This document shows, piece after piece, positions 4,839 to 5,537 of a DNA stretch of 5,537 nucleotides. The first letter of the stretch is position 1. Every line of letters begins with the position of its first letter. This DNA is from Candidatus Aenigmatarchaeota archaeon (GTDB taxonomy: Archaea; Aenigmatarchaeota; Aenigmatarchaeia; QMZP01). A program made the translations under genes and the position numbers. The stretch is from positions 1 to 5,537 of the forward strand of contig JACQOD010000078.1 of assembly GCA_016202725.1 (NCBI GenBank). The letters are read 5' to 3'. The notes under the pieces are model-generated. The model saw only the letters and a list, made by a program, of their open reading frames with translations. It was not told the origin of the DNA and did not search any database.

Positions 4839-5537
4839 TTAATACTTGATAGACGTACATGCGGAACATCGATCACCTTCTTCCCCTTTACGCAATCTTT
4901 TTTCGCATATTCTGCAGAAATTTGACGAAGCATTATAACCATGACTTCTTTTCAGTCTTTCGGGCTGTGAATGATCTATAGTCTTTCGTTTGCTCCACAA
5001 TTCAGATGCACGTTGCCCTGATGAAGAGTCTGGTACTTCGTATAGGGGAGTTACTTTCACCTCACCTACGATTCGTGCTCTAACACTTGATCTTTTGATC
5101 TTGATTCTCCTTCTTAAGGAATAAAGTGCTTTGGTAATGAGGCCTCTGTACTTTTTCCCCTCAAGCTCAAATGGCACTGAGACCCTTTCTGCTGAAACAC
5201 CACCGCCGTCATCTGGTCCAAGGGGATTCTCTCTTTCATCAACCAGTATTTCATGAAAAGCTGTCTTCGTTAGTGCCCCCAGACCATTTCTTATTTCATC
5301 TATTTGCATTTTATCATCAGACACCACCGCCGTCTCGAGCATATTCGTCCAAGAGTTCTTTGTGAGATTTAGGGAAGAGATAAAGACGCAGGACTCACCC
5401 TCGAACAGGTAGACCTTGGCATGCAATAGCTCTTTGACTGGGAATATCTCGAAATTCAAATCCTTTTGGTTTACTTCGTTCTTCAAGAATTCTAGAGTGT
5501 TTATTGTCTGCTGATCCGCCCTGACTGGCCAAGGGAC
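4839..5537 (-). CDS. PLD-superfamily (HKD) protein with C-terminal zinc ribbon, 5' end outside window
   Basis: The frame is open from the window edge to a TAA at 4839-4841, giving 232 visible C-terminal residues. Near the visible start is a phospholipase-D-type HKD motif. LHAKVYLF has its His codon at 5421-5423 and Lys at 5415-5417, followed by the SLNLTKNSW segment (Ser and Asn of the HxK...SxN pattern). This type of domain occurs in nucleases and in helicase-linked DNA-processing proteins. The basic middle part (SLRRRIKIKR) may contact nucleic acid. The tail has two Cys pairs, CRIC and CSAC (codons about 4857-4916), forming a probable zinc ribbon. Codon use is much AT-richer than in the AbrB-PhoU gene, which suggests transfer. 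A superfamily enzyme needs two HKD motifs, from one chain or a dimer. Only one is visible. The exact role (restriction, repair or other) cannot be told. Confidence 0.75.
   Translation of the reverse strand, partial: VPWPVRADQQTINTLEFLKNEVNQKDLNFEIFPVKELLHAKVYLFEGESCVFISSLNLTKNSWTNMLETAVVSDDKMQIDEIRNGLGALTKTAFHEILVDERENPLGPDDGGGVSAERVSVPFELEGKKYRGLITKALYSLRRRIKIKRSSVRARIVGEVKVTPLYEVPDSSSGQRASELWSKRKTIDHSQPERLKRSHGYNASSNFCRICEKRLRKGEEGDRCSACTSIKY
5197..5334. repeat. Two copies of a 14-bp direct repeat inside the PLD gene
   Basis: ACACCACCGCCGTC occurs at 5197-5210 and again at 5321-5334, 124 bp apart start to start. On the coding strand the copies are read in different frames, giving DGGGV in one and TAVVS in the other, so the repeat is not a protein-level repeat. 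It could be chance or a short duplication. It has no flanking inverted repeats. Confidence 0.5.

Noticed and set aside
4701..4925. Plus-strand 74-codon frame after the AbrB-PhoU gene
   Set aside because: It overlaps the zinc-ribbon end of the PLD gene and spans the hairpin at 4770-4815. It has no family resemblance or coding composition.

Overview
The window looks archaeal, without a confident lineage. The evidence is an AbrB-PhoU fusion regulator of a type common in archaea, and TATA-like boxes placed about 25 bp upstream of start codons with no leader or Shine-Dalgarno sequence (leaderless transcripts). The middle (about 790-4700) is strongly GC-rich with GC-rich third codon positions. The two ends (about 110-780 and 4820-5537) are clearly AT-richer and carry an NYN-type nuclease and a PLD-type nuclease. 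This looks like a core segment bordered by acquired or accessory DNA.

Layout: 1-98 may hold the last codons of a GC-rich gene. 99-180 is a promoter-like stretch with a strong 23-nt hairpin. 181-732 (+) encodes an NYN-domain protein whose domain begins right after the hairpin, upstream of any usual start codon. 806-1726 (+) is ornithine carbamoyltransferase (argF), leaderless, with Asp replacing Cys in the HCLP motif. 1727-1937 is a convergent intergenic stretch with RNA-like inverted repeats. 1938-2207 (-) is an 89-residue protein of unknown function, in a probable operon behind 2292-3644 (-). That gene encodes a 450-residue Gfo/Idh/MocA oxidoreductase with an HPr-like (PTS phosphocarrier) domain at its N-terminus. 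3693-4685 (+) is the AbrB-PhoU regulator. 4686-4838 is intergenic with a 46-nt hairpin. 4839-5537 (-) is the C-terminal part of a PLD-superfamily protein ending in a zinc ribbon.

The main discovery candidate is the divergent pair at 1938-4685. One palindromic ATTTAAAT box lies exactly midway between the start codons of the HPr-oxidoreductase fusion and the AbrB-PhoU regulator, 24.5 bp from each. I infer a small control module: a DNA-binding PhoU-type regulator, plus a sugar-dehydrogenase-like enzyme with a built-in HPr-like domain and a small partner protein. The HPr domain keeps the residues equivalent to His15 and Ser46 but has Thr in place of Arg17, so it may sense or bind rather than pass on phosphate.
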